Assembly (NCBI GenBank): GCA_001414345.1
Contig: LLCB01000075.1
Coordinates: forward strand, 62,001-126,000
DNA length: 64,000 nucleotides
From: Hymenoscyphus infarciens
Taxonomy: Eukaryota > Ascomycota > Leotiomycetes > Helotiales > Helotiaceae
Direction of reading: 5' to 3'
Positions within the stretch are counted from its first letter, which is position 1; each line of letters opens with the position of its first letter. Below, piece by piece: positions 34,101 to 45,545 of this stretch. The notes beneath the pieces were generated by a model. The model ran no database searches. It had not been told where the DNA came from and saw only the letters and a list, made by a program, of their open reading frames with translations. A program made the translations under genes and the position numbers.

Positions 34101-36640
34101 AAATCTATATACTTTTTAGAAGCTATATCTCTAGTAATAAGGTAAAGTATATAGTATATATATTAAATTTAATAGTACTTAGCCTAGCTTCTTATATTAC
34201 TTTTACCTAGTACTAAAGTAACTTAGCGAAGTATAACGTTATTATTAGGTACGTTATCTATAGGAAAGTAGCTAATTTTATTAAATATATCTATTAAAAG
34301 TAATAAGTATTTATTTAAGATTTTTAGAAGTGTTTTTACATATTATAATCTTAGAGTATTTTAAGTAAAAAGAGTACTATATTTTCACCTATATAGAGCT
34401 CTTTAATTTGTTTTATACTAAGTACTACTTCTACTAGGTTACTAAACTCGTTAACTCTATAAGCTATATATCCTAGAATAGAAAGACTATTATCTAACTT
34501 CTATCTATTAGTAGATATATATATTTTAGACTAGAATCTTAATAGATAATACTTCGTTTTAGCGAAACTGTTCTAGTATTATTACTTAACTTAGTTATAT
34601 AGTATAGAGTGTACTTTAGATAGAATATCGCCTCTAAGGTTATTAAGATATTAAATAAAGGTATAAAAGGCCTTATATTTAGTAAAGTATATAAGAAGGT
34701 TATAAGAGGTAATAAAGTTTATAAATAAAACTTTTAGAGTATTAGAATTAATAGCTAAGCACTTATTATTAAAGTTAAGATAGATTATATATATAATCTT
34801 ATACCTTTTTGAAGAGTTTTAGTAGGCTATATTTATAGCTTCTTTAATACTAATTTATCTCTTTTTAATAGCCTTTTAGTATAGGGTTTTAATATTAATT
34901 CTATAATTCTTAAGAAGGTAAGTAGCTATGATTTTAGTACTATTATTTATAGTATATCTCTTAGTATAGTACTTATAACGTTACTCCTAGTAGTCGGTGG
35001 ATTTATTACTAAGAAATTAGTAAGCTAATTATGTTATTAGATTTAAGAGTTTCTTATATATAAACTGTCTTACGATTCTTATTAATTATATAGAGCTAAA
35101 TATAGCTAGTTTAAAGTCTTTTAGTAGGCTTTTTTAGGATTTAGAACACTTTCTATAGATCTAAATAGAGCGTACTTATATTAGTTACTACTAGCTTAGT
35201 TTTAAAGAGGTCCTTCTAAGAGCTTAAAGTGCTTAAACGAGACGAAATAGGTAATATTAGTAGTAATTTCAGAGGAACGTAAGACTAAGAGCTTAATATC
35301 TAAGAGAATATAGTAAATTAGTAAAAAGTAAGATATAAAGGTAATAAATAAAAGATAAAATCGTAGAAGTAATTAAAAGGACCGAAGTTATTAAACTTTT
35401 AAAGTGTTAATAGTAGTAGTAAGAGTTATGATTTTTTAGTAACTAGTACTAAAAAGGGGTAGGTAATAATTATAGAGTAACTTTAAGATAGATATAAAGG
35501 ATAAAGATAGAAGACTTTTTAGAGAGAAAGAGAGAGCCTTTTAAGAACCTTTTTTATATCTAAAGTAATTGTAATTAATACTCTTTAATCTATGAATAAT
35601 TAGAGTATATTTTAACTAATTATAGTACAGCGTACTAGAACGTGTATTAAAGCTAAATTAAATATCTAAAGTCTAGAACGCGATTAAAAATTATCTACGC
35701 TATAGAATTAAGTTTTAACTATATTATTAGAAAGCTCTAATTTAGAGCTTTCTTTTAAGCCTATATACGTATTAATCGAATAAAAATTAAGTATATAGGA
35801 CCTTATTTAAATAAATAAAATCGTTTTATAGAAATATATATAAATTTTAGCTAAAGTAGTATAAAATCTAAATTTTTTAAATATCGATTTAGTTAATTTT
35901 TATATATAATTAAAGAGTAAAATTTAACAAATTTAATATACTAATCTATTATATTATAACTTTTAATCTAATATTATTATTATTAAATTAGTACTTAGTA
36001 TTAATAGAAATATATCTAGAAATCTATCTTATATAGGCTATATTTATTACTTTATATTACTTAGGTTAGTTTAAGAGCTATTTATATAATTCTTTTTTTA
36101 AAATACTCTATTTAAATAGATCTATAATTCTAGCTATTTAGCACTATATTTTCTACACTATACGTTATACTATATAGTTTTAAAAGATAAGACTAAAAAG
36201 AAGTAGAGTTAAAATCTAAAGTAAAAAGCTTAAATATTTAGGCTTAGTAATACCACAATATTATTATAATATTAATTAAAATACTAATAATATAAAAGAT
36301 AATATTATTAGATATCGTGGCATTTAAATAGTATAAATAGTACGTATTAAAGTAGGTTTCTAATAATATATCGTAGTGGTATAATATTACAAATACTATC
36401 GACTACACTGACACCTATTCTAGAGCCCACGTAAGACTAGAAGTCTACTAAAACGGAGCCGGAAGACTAAAAAGAGGAAAAAATTAACCGATCCGTCTAT
36501 GAAAGATCTATAAGAGTAGCTATTCTATCTCGGACCTATCTTACCCTTTATACTAGCTCGTGGAGTTCGAGTCTAGTGTCTAACTATCGTCAAAACCAAC
36601 AAACAAATTGCTTATATTAAGGTGAATCTATGAACGTCAT
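31162..36640 (+). pseudogene. RIP-inactivated coiled-coil protein gene split by a transposon
   Basis: Segment 1 (31162-31928) begins with ATG in good context (caaaATGG) and reads about 255 codons of Lys/Glu-rich coiled coil with no frameshift. It has eleven in-frame stops: 31255, 31270, 31447, 31513, 31621, 31717, 31729, 31747, 31849, 31861 (all TAA or TAG) and TGA 31918. The ten TAA/TAG are what CAA or CAG (Gln) becomes by C to T. The hAT-like element occupies 31929-36410. If it and one 8-bp duplication are removed, the same frame continues at 36419 with three more TAA/TAG codons (36432, 36438, 36468) in a charged context. Beyond about 36470 a neighbouring frame looks better (KTKKRKKLTDPS), so an intron or shift is likely. 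The gene's original function is unknown; intact coiled-coil genes lie downstream. Confidence 0.72.
31929..36410. mobile_element. hAT-like DNA transposon, 4,482 bp, heavily RIP-mutated
   Basis: The left end begins CAGTGTGGTCGATAGTATT. The reverse complement of the right end begins CAGTGTAGTCGATAGTATT, a 19-bp terminal inverted repeat with one G/A difference. The element is flanked by a perfect 8-bp duplication, ACACCTAT (31921-31928 and 36411-36418). An 8-bp duplication plus CA-starting termini is characteristic of the hAT superfamily. The interior is extremely AT-rich with CpA/TpG almost removed (four in 32221-32580) and no open frame of 60 codons, so no transposase can be read. The length suits a once-autonomous copy. 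Confidence 0.85.
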
Positions 36641-37009
36641 TGCGTCATACAAGGGAGAATTCACTGGAGCTCTTCTCCGAGGTGAATAGCAGTTCGTAGC
36701 GTTGTAGCGCATTAGCAGGGATATTTTCTTCCCAGCCACCAGGTTTATAAATATGTCGCTCCACTTCACAACAAGACTCTCTTGACGACTCACCCTAATA
36801 CTTACAGTCTACGCTTTTCAGCAATCTTTCGATAAATAACACCCTGCTTTTAGCAAAAGCTCTACCATTGCGATCCTCCAGGTATCTACCAACGATTCTC
36901 GTGACAAGTCTTCGGTTCCCTCACGACGCTCACGTATCGACACCTATCTTCTACCTCGACGACCATCAGCAACCTACCTACCTCGTCAACCTTAACACCG
37001 GCACTTACA
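36641..37009 (+). promoter_or_regulatory. Upstream region of the coiled-coil gene, with a TATA motif
   Basis: Normal-composition sequence right after the pseudogene tail. TATAAATA lies at 36746-36753, about 255 bp before the ATG, followed by a pyrimidine-rich leader. No open frame is supported. Confidence 0.4.
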
Positions 37010-39890
37010 ATGGCCGATACAATGGCCGACACAATGGACCCCGTATCAAGTCTAGTCAAGTCTCCCGTCAACGCCGAAAAGTCCCCTGCCACGAACGGTT
37101 CGCGCCCAGCCACACCTCAACCCGAAAAGAACCTTGAAGCCCTGATCGTCCCAAGCGGCGAGTCTCACACGGAAGCAGACGAGGGAGTAAGTACTATGGC
37201 GCAAACGCATACTATAGAGAAAACTCGTGTCCCGGAGAACAACTCTGCCAACAGTTCGCCTCAACTCGTAACTCAATCGACCACTTTTGGCGATAACTAT
37301 GTGGCCTTCGACGATTTCTCGGAGGACGAGGCGGACGAGATGGGTGTGGCGGTAAGTACTCTGTTCTCACAAAGCTCCACAGGCAAATCTGCATTCGGCT
37401 CGGATTCTGGATACTTCTCTCTCTCCCTCATTCCAATTTTATAACACCCTCCCCCAATCCGAGTACTATGAGCCCAGCTGACGAGGTAAAACCGCAGACC
37501 GGCGAAGAAGAGGAAGATAACGGCGAACTCAACGTCCAGCGTGCAAGTACTAAGGATTTCGCATCGTACTTCAGACCCGCAAGTAGCAAGTATGTTAATT
37601 TTTCCCTTATTTCTTCTTGTTGGACTCCTTTTTCACGCGATCGAAAGGTCGCTCTATTCAATCTGAGATTATTTGCTAGCAAGTTACAAATCAGGGAGGG
37701 AAAGATATGCTAACTGTTGCAGCTGGGGTCACAATCTTGCAACAGCCTCTTTCTGCCAGCGTAGATACGACGCCGCTGTGGACCAAGTTGAACCCCAAGG
37801 TTCTCAAATGAGCGGAAATCACGAATCTAACCCTCCAGCGGATCTGGTCTACGTTTCTGAAGCATCTTCCGTCCAATTGGATGCCATGACAGCCTCCTAT
37901 ACTCCCAACGCTATCATCAGCCAAGTCCAACCACATAAATCTCGAGCTGATGGCCCAGAATTCGAACCTACTCCGGCTTACGCTTCTGAAGGCGTGACGA
38001 ATAAAGACTTGACGGCCGCTGCAGAAATTGAAACCAGCACTATGGGCACCAGTAGGAGCAATAAGGCGCCTGGTGTTTCTTTTGACCCCATGTCAATCTC
38101 GGCAGTACTGAGCGAGACTTTTGTCCAAGCGACTCAAGAGAATAGTATGTCCTTCGCGAATGTTGAGAACAATTTCCCTGAGGTCAGCTAACAGCAAATT
38201 AGGTCATAATGGCATCGGTTATTCGTCTTCCATACACTCTGACAGCACCAACGCAACGGATTTCACACCAGCTCGCAGCACGCAGTCACAAGGCGCTTTC
38301 GGGCCCTCTTCCTCTAGCCAATCCAAGCCTTCAACAGCCGCTACCATCACCGAAGCTATTAACGAGAAAGCACGAGAAGCAGGGGGTCAAGGAAACCCAG
38401 TACTCTGGCAAATTTCAGCTGGATCTATCCCCAACCCTACTACTAGCCAGGCCCAGCCATCACAAGAACAGAATCTTGGAAGAGACTCGTGTTTGCAATT
38501 GGAGGACCAGCAGACGGGAAACGGGTATCCTGAGAGCCTGCCTGACTACCGCACCCCTTCCCCATTTGAGCCTGCCCGCCTCCCTCAAATTCGTCAGACT
38601 GTCCCTAAGCGAAAGGGAACCAGATCCAAGCACAACCCCAAATTGGCACTTCAAACTTCCGAGCCACATGCTGAGCGACGACTGGCGAAGTTCAATAATC
38701 ACTTGGCAAGCTTGAGCGACGTCTTTATACATAAGGATCGTTATCACCGGGTCAACGTGGAGGAAATCGAGGAGGCCTCCAGCAACTTAGCAGAGATCGA
38801 GCAACAACTCGACAAAGACAAGACTGAACTCGAAAAAGACAAGCTTCGGTACTACGAGTGGCAAGGCGAATTCCAGGATAAACAACTTGAGTACAACTAC
38901 ACAGGCATCGATATCAACCGCGTGTCTGATAATGTCGAAATCAATGGTCACCAGGAGACAACCGCCCTGAACTTCCTTGCTATCCTCGAGGAAAAAAGAA
39001 ATCTCTTCATGGAAATGAAGAGATTAGAGGAAGAGGAAAAGAAGCTCCGTTGTCTCGAGAGAATTCGGGCGGAGGCGAAACAAGAGCTCGAGACTTTGGA
39101 GTTGCAAAAATTGGAGATTGGACAGCGCTTTTTGGAGGAGGCTCGTGCGTGGTTTTGGGAGAATGACGACGAGTTCAAGGAATCGATCCTGTGCAACAAG
39201 AGAGCTTTGGAGGAGCAAATTGATACCCTCACGAATCAAAACGAGGACTTGGAGCGGGATTTGAAGGCTGAGCAAAAGACGACGGGGCACTTGAAGGGAA
39301 AGCTCTCGCTAGTCAACGGGGAGTTGAAGAAATCAACAGCGGAGTGTAAGCGTTTGGCGGAGGATCAAGAAGCCTTGAAGGATGAGATCGAGACCATCAA
39401 CTCGAATGCGCATGGGGAGGAAAGCGCAACACAGAAGCAGTTGAAGAAGTCGAGAGAGCTACGTCAGGACCTGAGAAAGAAAAACAAAGAACTTGAGGAG
39501 CGAGTGGCCTCGTTGGAGAGCGAATCCAAGAAGAGAAAGGCTGAAGAGGAGTCTGGAGCTGAGAGCGGTGGTGAGGAAACACCGCCTACCAAGAAACAAA
39601 AGGTGGCGATGTGCCAAGATGAGCCAAAGCCCATGAACAATGAGGACTTGGGGGAGGAGACTGAGATTGATGAAAAGTATGGAGCCTGGGGCGAAGACCA
39701 GCTATCCCCCAACACCAAGAAGAGAAAGGTGGAGGTTGACGAAGAGTCAAGAGTTGAGAGTGGAGGAGAGCAACGCAAGAAGCGCAAGCTTGCAACACCG
39801 CACAGACGCTCACAAAAGTACAGCACTCCTAGTCCTCGACTCTCACCTTCAAGTAAGCCTTACAACCCTTCCGACGACGACTCATTCTAG
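37010..39890 (+). CDS. Large nuclear-type coiled-coil protein, 847 aa
   Basis: Exons 37010-37351, 37498-37589, 37723-38144 and 38203-39890; introns of 146, 133 and 58 bp, all GT-AG and frame-preserving. The first intron acceptor was fixed at CCGCAG (37497), because nearer AGs break the frame. The N-terminal half is acidic, Ser/Thr-rich and disordered. Long coiled coils occupy much of the last exon (EIEQQLDKDKTELEKDKL; MKRLEEEEKKLRCLERI; LKDEIETIN). The C-terminus holds duplicated basic stretches, KKRKAEEESGAESGGE...TKKQK and KKRKVEVDEESRVESGGE...KKRK, which look like bipartite nuclear localisation signals, then a Ser/Pro tail. No known domain was recognised. It lies between a RIP-degraded transposon and tandem repeats, so may be lineage-specific. 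Confidence 0.75.
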
Positions 39891-39944
39891 CCGTACATTA
39901 CAACAACAAACTTAAAGCTGGATGAGAGATTTCTTTTCTTTTTG

Positions 39945-40300
39945 AACCAATTCCCCTTCTCGAGTCACGCAACTGCGACTTAGCGCCTTCATTCTCGGAA
40001 GGTCTATTTCTGTGGTCTGTCAATCTGGAATTGTGTCAGTTTTTTTGTGGAGGATTTCGTTAGGACAAATTCCCCTTCTCGAATCTCGCAGCGACAGCTT
40101 TAGGCCTTTCTTCTCAGAAGGTCTATTTCTGTGGTCTGTCAATCTGGAATTGTGTCAGTATTTTGTGGAGGAGTTCGTGCGAACCAATTTCCCTTCTCGA
40201 GTCTCGCAGCTGCGGCTCTATGGCCTTCATTCTTGGAAGGCCTATTGCTGTGGTATGATCAATCAGGAATTATGTTTATATCGAATGGTGCTTATTATCT
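39945..40300. repeat. Tandem repeat, period about 119 bp, roughly three copies
   Basis: Units begin at about 39946, 40065 and 40183 with ACCAATTCCCCTTCTCGAGT or close variants, and share GGTCTATTTCTGTGGT and CAATCTGGAATTGTGTCAG. The first two units are very similar; the third is diverged and partial. The array lies directly 3' of the coiled-coil gene and may include its 3' untranslated region. Confidence 0.75.
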
Positions 40301-41997
40301 GGAGGAACTTGGGTGGTCTGGAGTTATCTCCGTTTGTGGGAGAAAAAGGGGTGGTGGATGTATATTGTGGTGTCTTTATGGAGTTTTCGATGGATCGATT
40401 GTTTTTCCGAGGTATTATGGCTGATAGTTGAGGGGGTGTTGGCCGTCTTTTGTTGCTTCTCTGATTTTGTTTTCTCGGAGGAATTAATATGGGCAAATTT
40501 GGTAGACTACTGGAGGAAAAGCCTCGGGACAAGAGGCGTCCTGAATGAGAAACGATAATCTAAATTTCATCCCTCGACCGTGATTGTGATAGCTGTGAGA
40601 TGTGTGCAACGATCCATTCAACCTATGCAAGCCAGATGCTGGAACGTAGAAGACAATAAGACTTGCCTTTTTGTAATCTTGTGATACGGGAATTGTTCTG
40701 CTTATGGTAGTTTCCCTTCCAAGTTTGAGATGTCGCTGCAAAAACGTGGCACCTATAAGTGGGTTAAGGCCCAATTGCTTGAAAGTTGGGGTTATGTAGT
40801 ATCTTTCTTATTCTCGCCTCGCTTTCTATCTTTCCTAGTCTCTTTTCTTCTACTAGACTTCAGTATAAGCGTCGTTATATCTCGTCTAAGATAGATCGTA
40901 AGCATAGATATGAAACTTTTAAGTATTAGATATACTAGTTAGTAGAATAATTATACCTAGTATATCTAGTATAGCTAGTATACTTTAGTAGTAAATATAC
41001 TAGTCTAGAGTAGTTATACTAGCTAGTATACTTAGTATTAGATAAATTAGAAGTACTATTATAATAACTTATAATATATATTATATATATGTAGATAGAG
41101 TATTTCTAGTTAATATATATATATATACTTATATAATTCTAAGACTTTGGCTAGTAGACGAGTTAGTCTTAGAATACTTAGTAAAGTAGCTATTATAGCT
41201 ACTATACCTAGCTATCTATATTATAATATTTCTAGTATAGCTAATATACTTAGAATACTTAGAACACTTAGTATAAAACTATCTCTTTAACTACTACTTA
41301 AAACCTTCCTATAATATATAGAAAATATATTTAAATTATCTTACTATAGTTTATATAAATCTATCTAGTATACTCTACTTATTAAACCTAATACTAACTA
41401 TATCTAAATAACTAACTTACTCTAGATATTAAAGAACACTTTAAATAAAGTTTTCTATCTCGAATAAGTATTTAATATTATCTACTCTAGTAAATCTAGT
41501 AATAATATCTAATTACCTAAATTAATCTACTATCTAATAAGTAAGAAAATTAGAGAATATTCTCTAAGAATAACTATCTAGTCTTCTATACTTTAGTTAT
41601 ACTTATAGCTATAGCTAAAGAACTTTGATAATCTAGAAGTTATAAGATACTTGAGTTAGATAGCATTCTTTACGATAAATCATAGTAAGTCTCTAGTATC
41701 TATACTCTAGTTACTCTAGTTACGAGCTCTAAGTAACTTGATTACTCTAAACACTCTCGAAGAACGTGATTGAATATTTGAAATTACTCGACCTACTACT
41801 GAAAGCTCTAAAGTAATAAAGGTAATAATCAATTTCACCTTCAAAAGCATATCAGGTCACGTATTCAGAGGAAAAGAGGTCGGGAACATTTCATTTCATC
41901 CTAGTGATCTTATTTACATATGGTGGAGGAAGAACATCATTAGAAACCACTATACATAGCCACATCTCCGCGTGTTTGCAACTCCATACCAATCCCA
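40301..41997. repeat. Intergenic with an AT-rich RIP-like block (about 40850-41760)
   Basis: From about 40850 the sequence is AT-rich with abundant TAGTATA/CTAGTAT motifs, few CpA/TpG and no coding capacity, as in the other RIP-degraded blocks. No termini were found. The flanks (40301-40850, 41760-41997) are ordinary non-coding sequence and the 3' flank of the minus-strand gene. Confidence 0.55.
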
Positions 41998-43944
41998 CTA
42001 GTCCAAACGAGCTCCATTGCCATTCATCGAGTCACCAGAGCTTTGGCTTGGTTGCTTGCGCAACTCATGAGCCGTCTTCTTGTACGCACGTTCCATGAGG
42101 TTATACGCACGCAACAACTCGGCATCAGCCTTCAGCTCCTCATCGGTGGAGATCGTGAAGGAGGGAAGGATGGCGTTGTAGACCTTGTCGTAGTTGTTGG
42201 AGAAGGCCTCGTTATCCTGGTGGGACCATTCCTCCATGTCGATGCGCATGTTGACCATCTCAATGAACATGTTGAATTGCCGGTGCTCCCAGACAACCTG
42301 TGGTTCGAGATCGTACAATTGGCGGTACAAGTCGCGCTCTCCCTCCTTGTGGCCGTGATCGAGGTTCAATGTTGCATCCGCAATGGCGTCAGCATCGAGA
42401 GCGGCGGAGGTACCCGTGGCAAGGACCTTGTCGTCAGCCTTGCGATATCCCTTGATTGAAGCTAGATGCTCGGCTCTTTTAGCGCGGACACTCAAACCGA
42501 TGAGGAACAATGGCATGAGGTGTTCGTTTCGAGCCTTGGCCTCCTCCAACTCTCTGATCAATGTGGAACGTGTCTTGCGGAGGCGGTGTGGTTGGATGGC
42601 GGTGTTGTCGAATTCCCCAGTTGAGCCTCGATTCTTGATCTCCGTAGCGTCTTCCTGGATCAACTCCACTTGCTCCAATCGCTCCAAGAGAACCTTGACG
42701 GTGGTGTCGAGGGATGATTTGACGTTATCAATGGTTTGTCCGGCGCGTGGAACATAAGGAATGAACTTGAAATTGTACGCCTTCAACTCCTTTTCAAACT
42801 TAGCTAGCATCGCCTGGTTCTCCTCCACACCACGTCGCAACACCTTGATTTGGTCCTCGGCGGCATTTGACTTGGATTTCTTTTCATGAATCATGATTTC
42901 CATCTCCTCAAGCTCAATAGAGCGGCGCAGGATGTCTGGCTTCATCTCGACGACTTCAAGTTCGGCTCGACGGACCTTGAGATTTTCCATTGGTGAGAGG
43001 TGAGCCGAGTCTTGCCTAAGAGCTAGAACGGCCTTCTCCTTCTCGCGGCAGTCCTCGACCTGTTGGTTGTGTTTGAGTTTTAGACCGGTGTATTTGATCT
43101 CCAATTGTGGGAGTCCCTCAACAGCAGATGCGGACACGCGTTCAAGCTCGAAAATCTGGGCTTTCTGCTCACATAGGTCCTTGCTGAGCTTGCGGGACTG
43201 AATGCGTTGGGGCAGAAGCTCAAGCATGTCCATCTGGGCGCTGAGTTGGCTCTCGATTCTCTGGAGCTGAGATGCCGGGATCGCGTCGTCGGAGTTGGAT
43301 GGAGCGAGCATCGCAACAGGAGCGGGATTGGATGGAACGAGCATGGCGATGGGAGCGGATGTCGAACGCGAGGCACCAACGGGAGCAGTGTTGAATGGAG
43401 CGCTGGTCGCGACGGGACGGCATTTCGAAAGCGAGGCACCCATGGAAGCAGAGTTGAAAGGAGCGCCACTGGTGATGGGAGCGGATGTTGAAGGTGAGGC
43501 AACGATGGCGGAGTTCAATCGAGCGTTGCTGGCGAGGGGGGCACCAACGGGAGGGGATGTCGAAACTGAGGCGGCGTTTCTTGGCGTGACGAAGTGCAAG
43601 ATTGCATCAGCCATGCTGGTATTGCCAGCGTCTATACAAATTATCAGCTTTGCTCCGATTCTGAAGGTGAGGTTTGAAGGTGAGGTTTGAAGGTGAGGTT
43701 TGAAGGTGAGGGCCAAAGGTGAGGTCCAAAGATGAGGTAGTCGAATCCATCAGTGAGGCCATTGAATTGGGCCGCGCTTTTCAACGTCCAGCCGAATCAG
43801 GGGTGAAGTGCACTTACCAGGAGTAACTGAAACCATTGAAGAAGGTCGGGAAGAGCGCGTGAAGTAATTGAGAGAGAGGCGGCGCCTAGACTTGTTAGAT
43901 CTCGTCGGCGGGGTGGTTGGAGGGGTGGTGTCTGATTGAGCCAT
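41998..43944 (-). CDS. Coiled-coil protein with Ala/Ser/Pro-rich repeat region, 586 aa
   Basis: Exons 43944-43818 and 43631-41998 on the minus strand; the 186-bp intron (GTAAGT...TATAG) is phase 1. ATG 43944 opens MAQSDTTPPTTPPTRSNKSR. An alternative downstream start (MADAILHF) lies in exon 2. The N-terminal part of exon 2 carries imperfect 20-25-residue repeats built on SAPI...APFNSA..GAS / APFNTAPVGASRSTSAPIAM. Coiled-coil segments follow (KLSKDLCEQKAQIFELERV; RRSIELEEMEIMIHEKK; VLLERLEQVELIQED). The C-terminal region is helical and charged (WEHRQFNMFIEMVNMRIDMEEW). No known family was recognised. Composition and layout resemble the coiled-coil genes on either side, but clear homology is not shown. 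Confidence 0.72.
43670..43740. repeat. 13-bp minisatellite inside an intron
   Basis: GAAGGTGAGGTTT is repeated about four times perfectly, then degenerates (CAAAGGTGAGGTC). It lies in the intron of the minus-strand coiled-coil gene, between its two exons. Confidence 0.7.
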
Positions 43945-45545
43945 CTTGTGAGGTGTGAAGTATGAGGGCGGAGCGGATGTTGAAACCAAGGGAAACGGGA
44001 GAACCAATTCGCAGCTTGATCTTTGTGATAGATCGGGATACTCACAAGATGGAGGAGAAAATTAATTGAAGTTGAGGTGGACAACACTAGTGGTTGATAT
44101 CGGAACCAACCGGAATTTAGTTGTTCCGATTGGCCAATTGGCCCGCTGCCCTAACACAACTGCTTGTGCCAAAGAGACGGTAGGCAAGAGTGGTCTACCA
44201 AACATCAGAGTGAAAGCAAAGACGTAGTAAACTTGTTGTGAAAGAATTCAAGATGATTTTTGACAACAGGACAACGAGTTTTGTTGACATTTCTAGTAGC
44301 TCAAGCACGGCAGCTGCATGCAGGCACTAATGTTGTGACCACAACTTCTGCAAATTCCTTGGTAGATGGTTCCGATGTTGAAACAATGGAATCTATCAAG
44401 AAATAGCCTGTATACCATAGAGAATTTGCAGATATATTGTGGTAGTGCTCAGAAATCCCATGACATTCTTGATAGAGAAGCTTGAAATACGAAAGGCAGG
44501 CAAAACACAAGAAGCAACCCGAAATAAGACACATTCGCAGTCTTTCAGTAGCATCACATCAACTTGATGATTTTGACTAGCTTATTGAAGTGAAGACATC
44601 TGAAGGCATCTATACTCATTGCTATCTTCGGGAACTCTCCCTACATACGAGTATGCTCTTTCTGAAGAGGTGAAGAAATGATGAAGTGAGGTGTGTCGTT
44701 GGAACTCTGCCTAGCCTATTCCAGTTAGCGCAAGGCTAGGTTGTTTGCCGATATCCGATATCCGGAAATGGAATTTTCCAACTTCTCCGCTTCATCACAA
44801 CACCAAGAAATTATTTCGAAGATTGCAACATTACTGGCAGCTGTCACAGGGTCTGTATCGATATGTGCTGTAGCTGCAGCTTTCGAGAGACATATTTACG
44901 TTAGAACACTAGCCCCACAATTTTCAACGCCTAGATCAGGATGGTCGCCATAACCTAGAACTGCTAGTAGTATAACCGTAGGGATAGACTTCGGCTATCT
45001 TTCCTCGAAAACAAGAGAAAAGCTTCTCAGGGTCGTTCCACTTTCCCCAGCCATGCAAGCCGCATGCCACCTGCACACCACCAGCTTCTCAATCACGTGC
45101 ACGCGCCTGTGTGGACGACGGGAGGCTTTCCTCGTTTGGTGCAGTCGCTGCACGCTACGCCTGCCGTGCTATCTTTCTGATGAAGCTCAATTCGTTCCAT
45201 TCATTGCCGAAGATGGTCTGATACGACTTCATATATGGATCCGTGGAAAGAGCAACCTACTAGTATTCAAGACCCATTTCCAAGGCTGATTGATTGGTGG
45301 GGCTGGCTGGACCACCAGTGACGAGAGGGAGCATAGAGCCCAGAGAGGAGAGACGGCAATGACGACCAGCTCATCAAGCTCTTGTTCCCCATAAAAATTA
45401 CCACATGAGGAAAACCGGTGAGAAAAGAAAAGTGGGGTGGATTTTCTTACTTTAAGACAAGCTTTACACCTTATTCTGACATATGAAGCTGGGCTGTTCT
45501 TTATGTTGTTGCAAAGTCTTCTTTGGAAGTCAACAGTTACGCATC
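43945..45545. other. Intergenic, about 1.6 kb
   Basis: A divergent promoter region for the coiled-coil gene (-) and the MFS transporter gene (+). Open frames at 44741-44953 and 45053-45289 are short and show no family resemblance. Nothing else was recognised. Confidence 0.4.

Noticed and set aside
31929..36410. Readable hAT transposase
   Set aside because: All frames are full of stops after RIP, and no conserved dimerisation motif could be identified with confidence.
45053..45289. 78-codon Cys-rich open frame
   Set aside because: No signal peptide, no regular Cys pattern and no intron context; probably chance.
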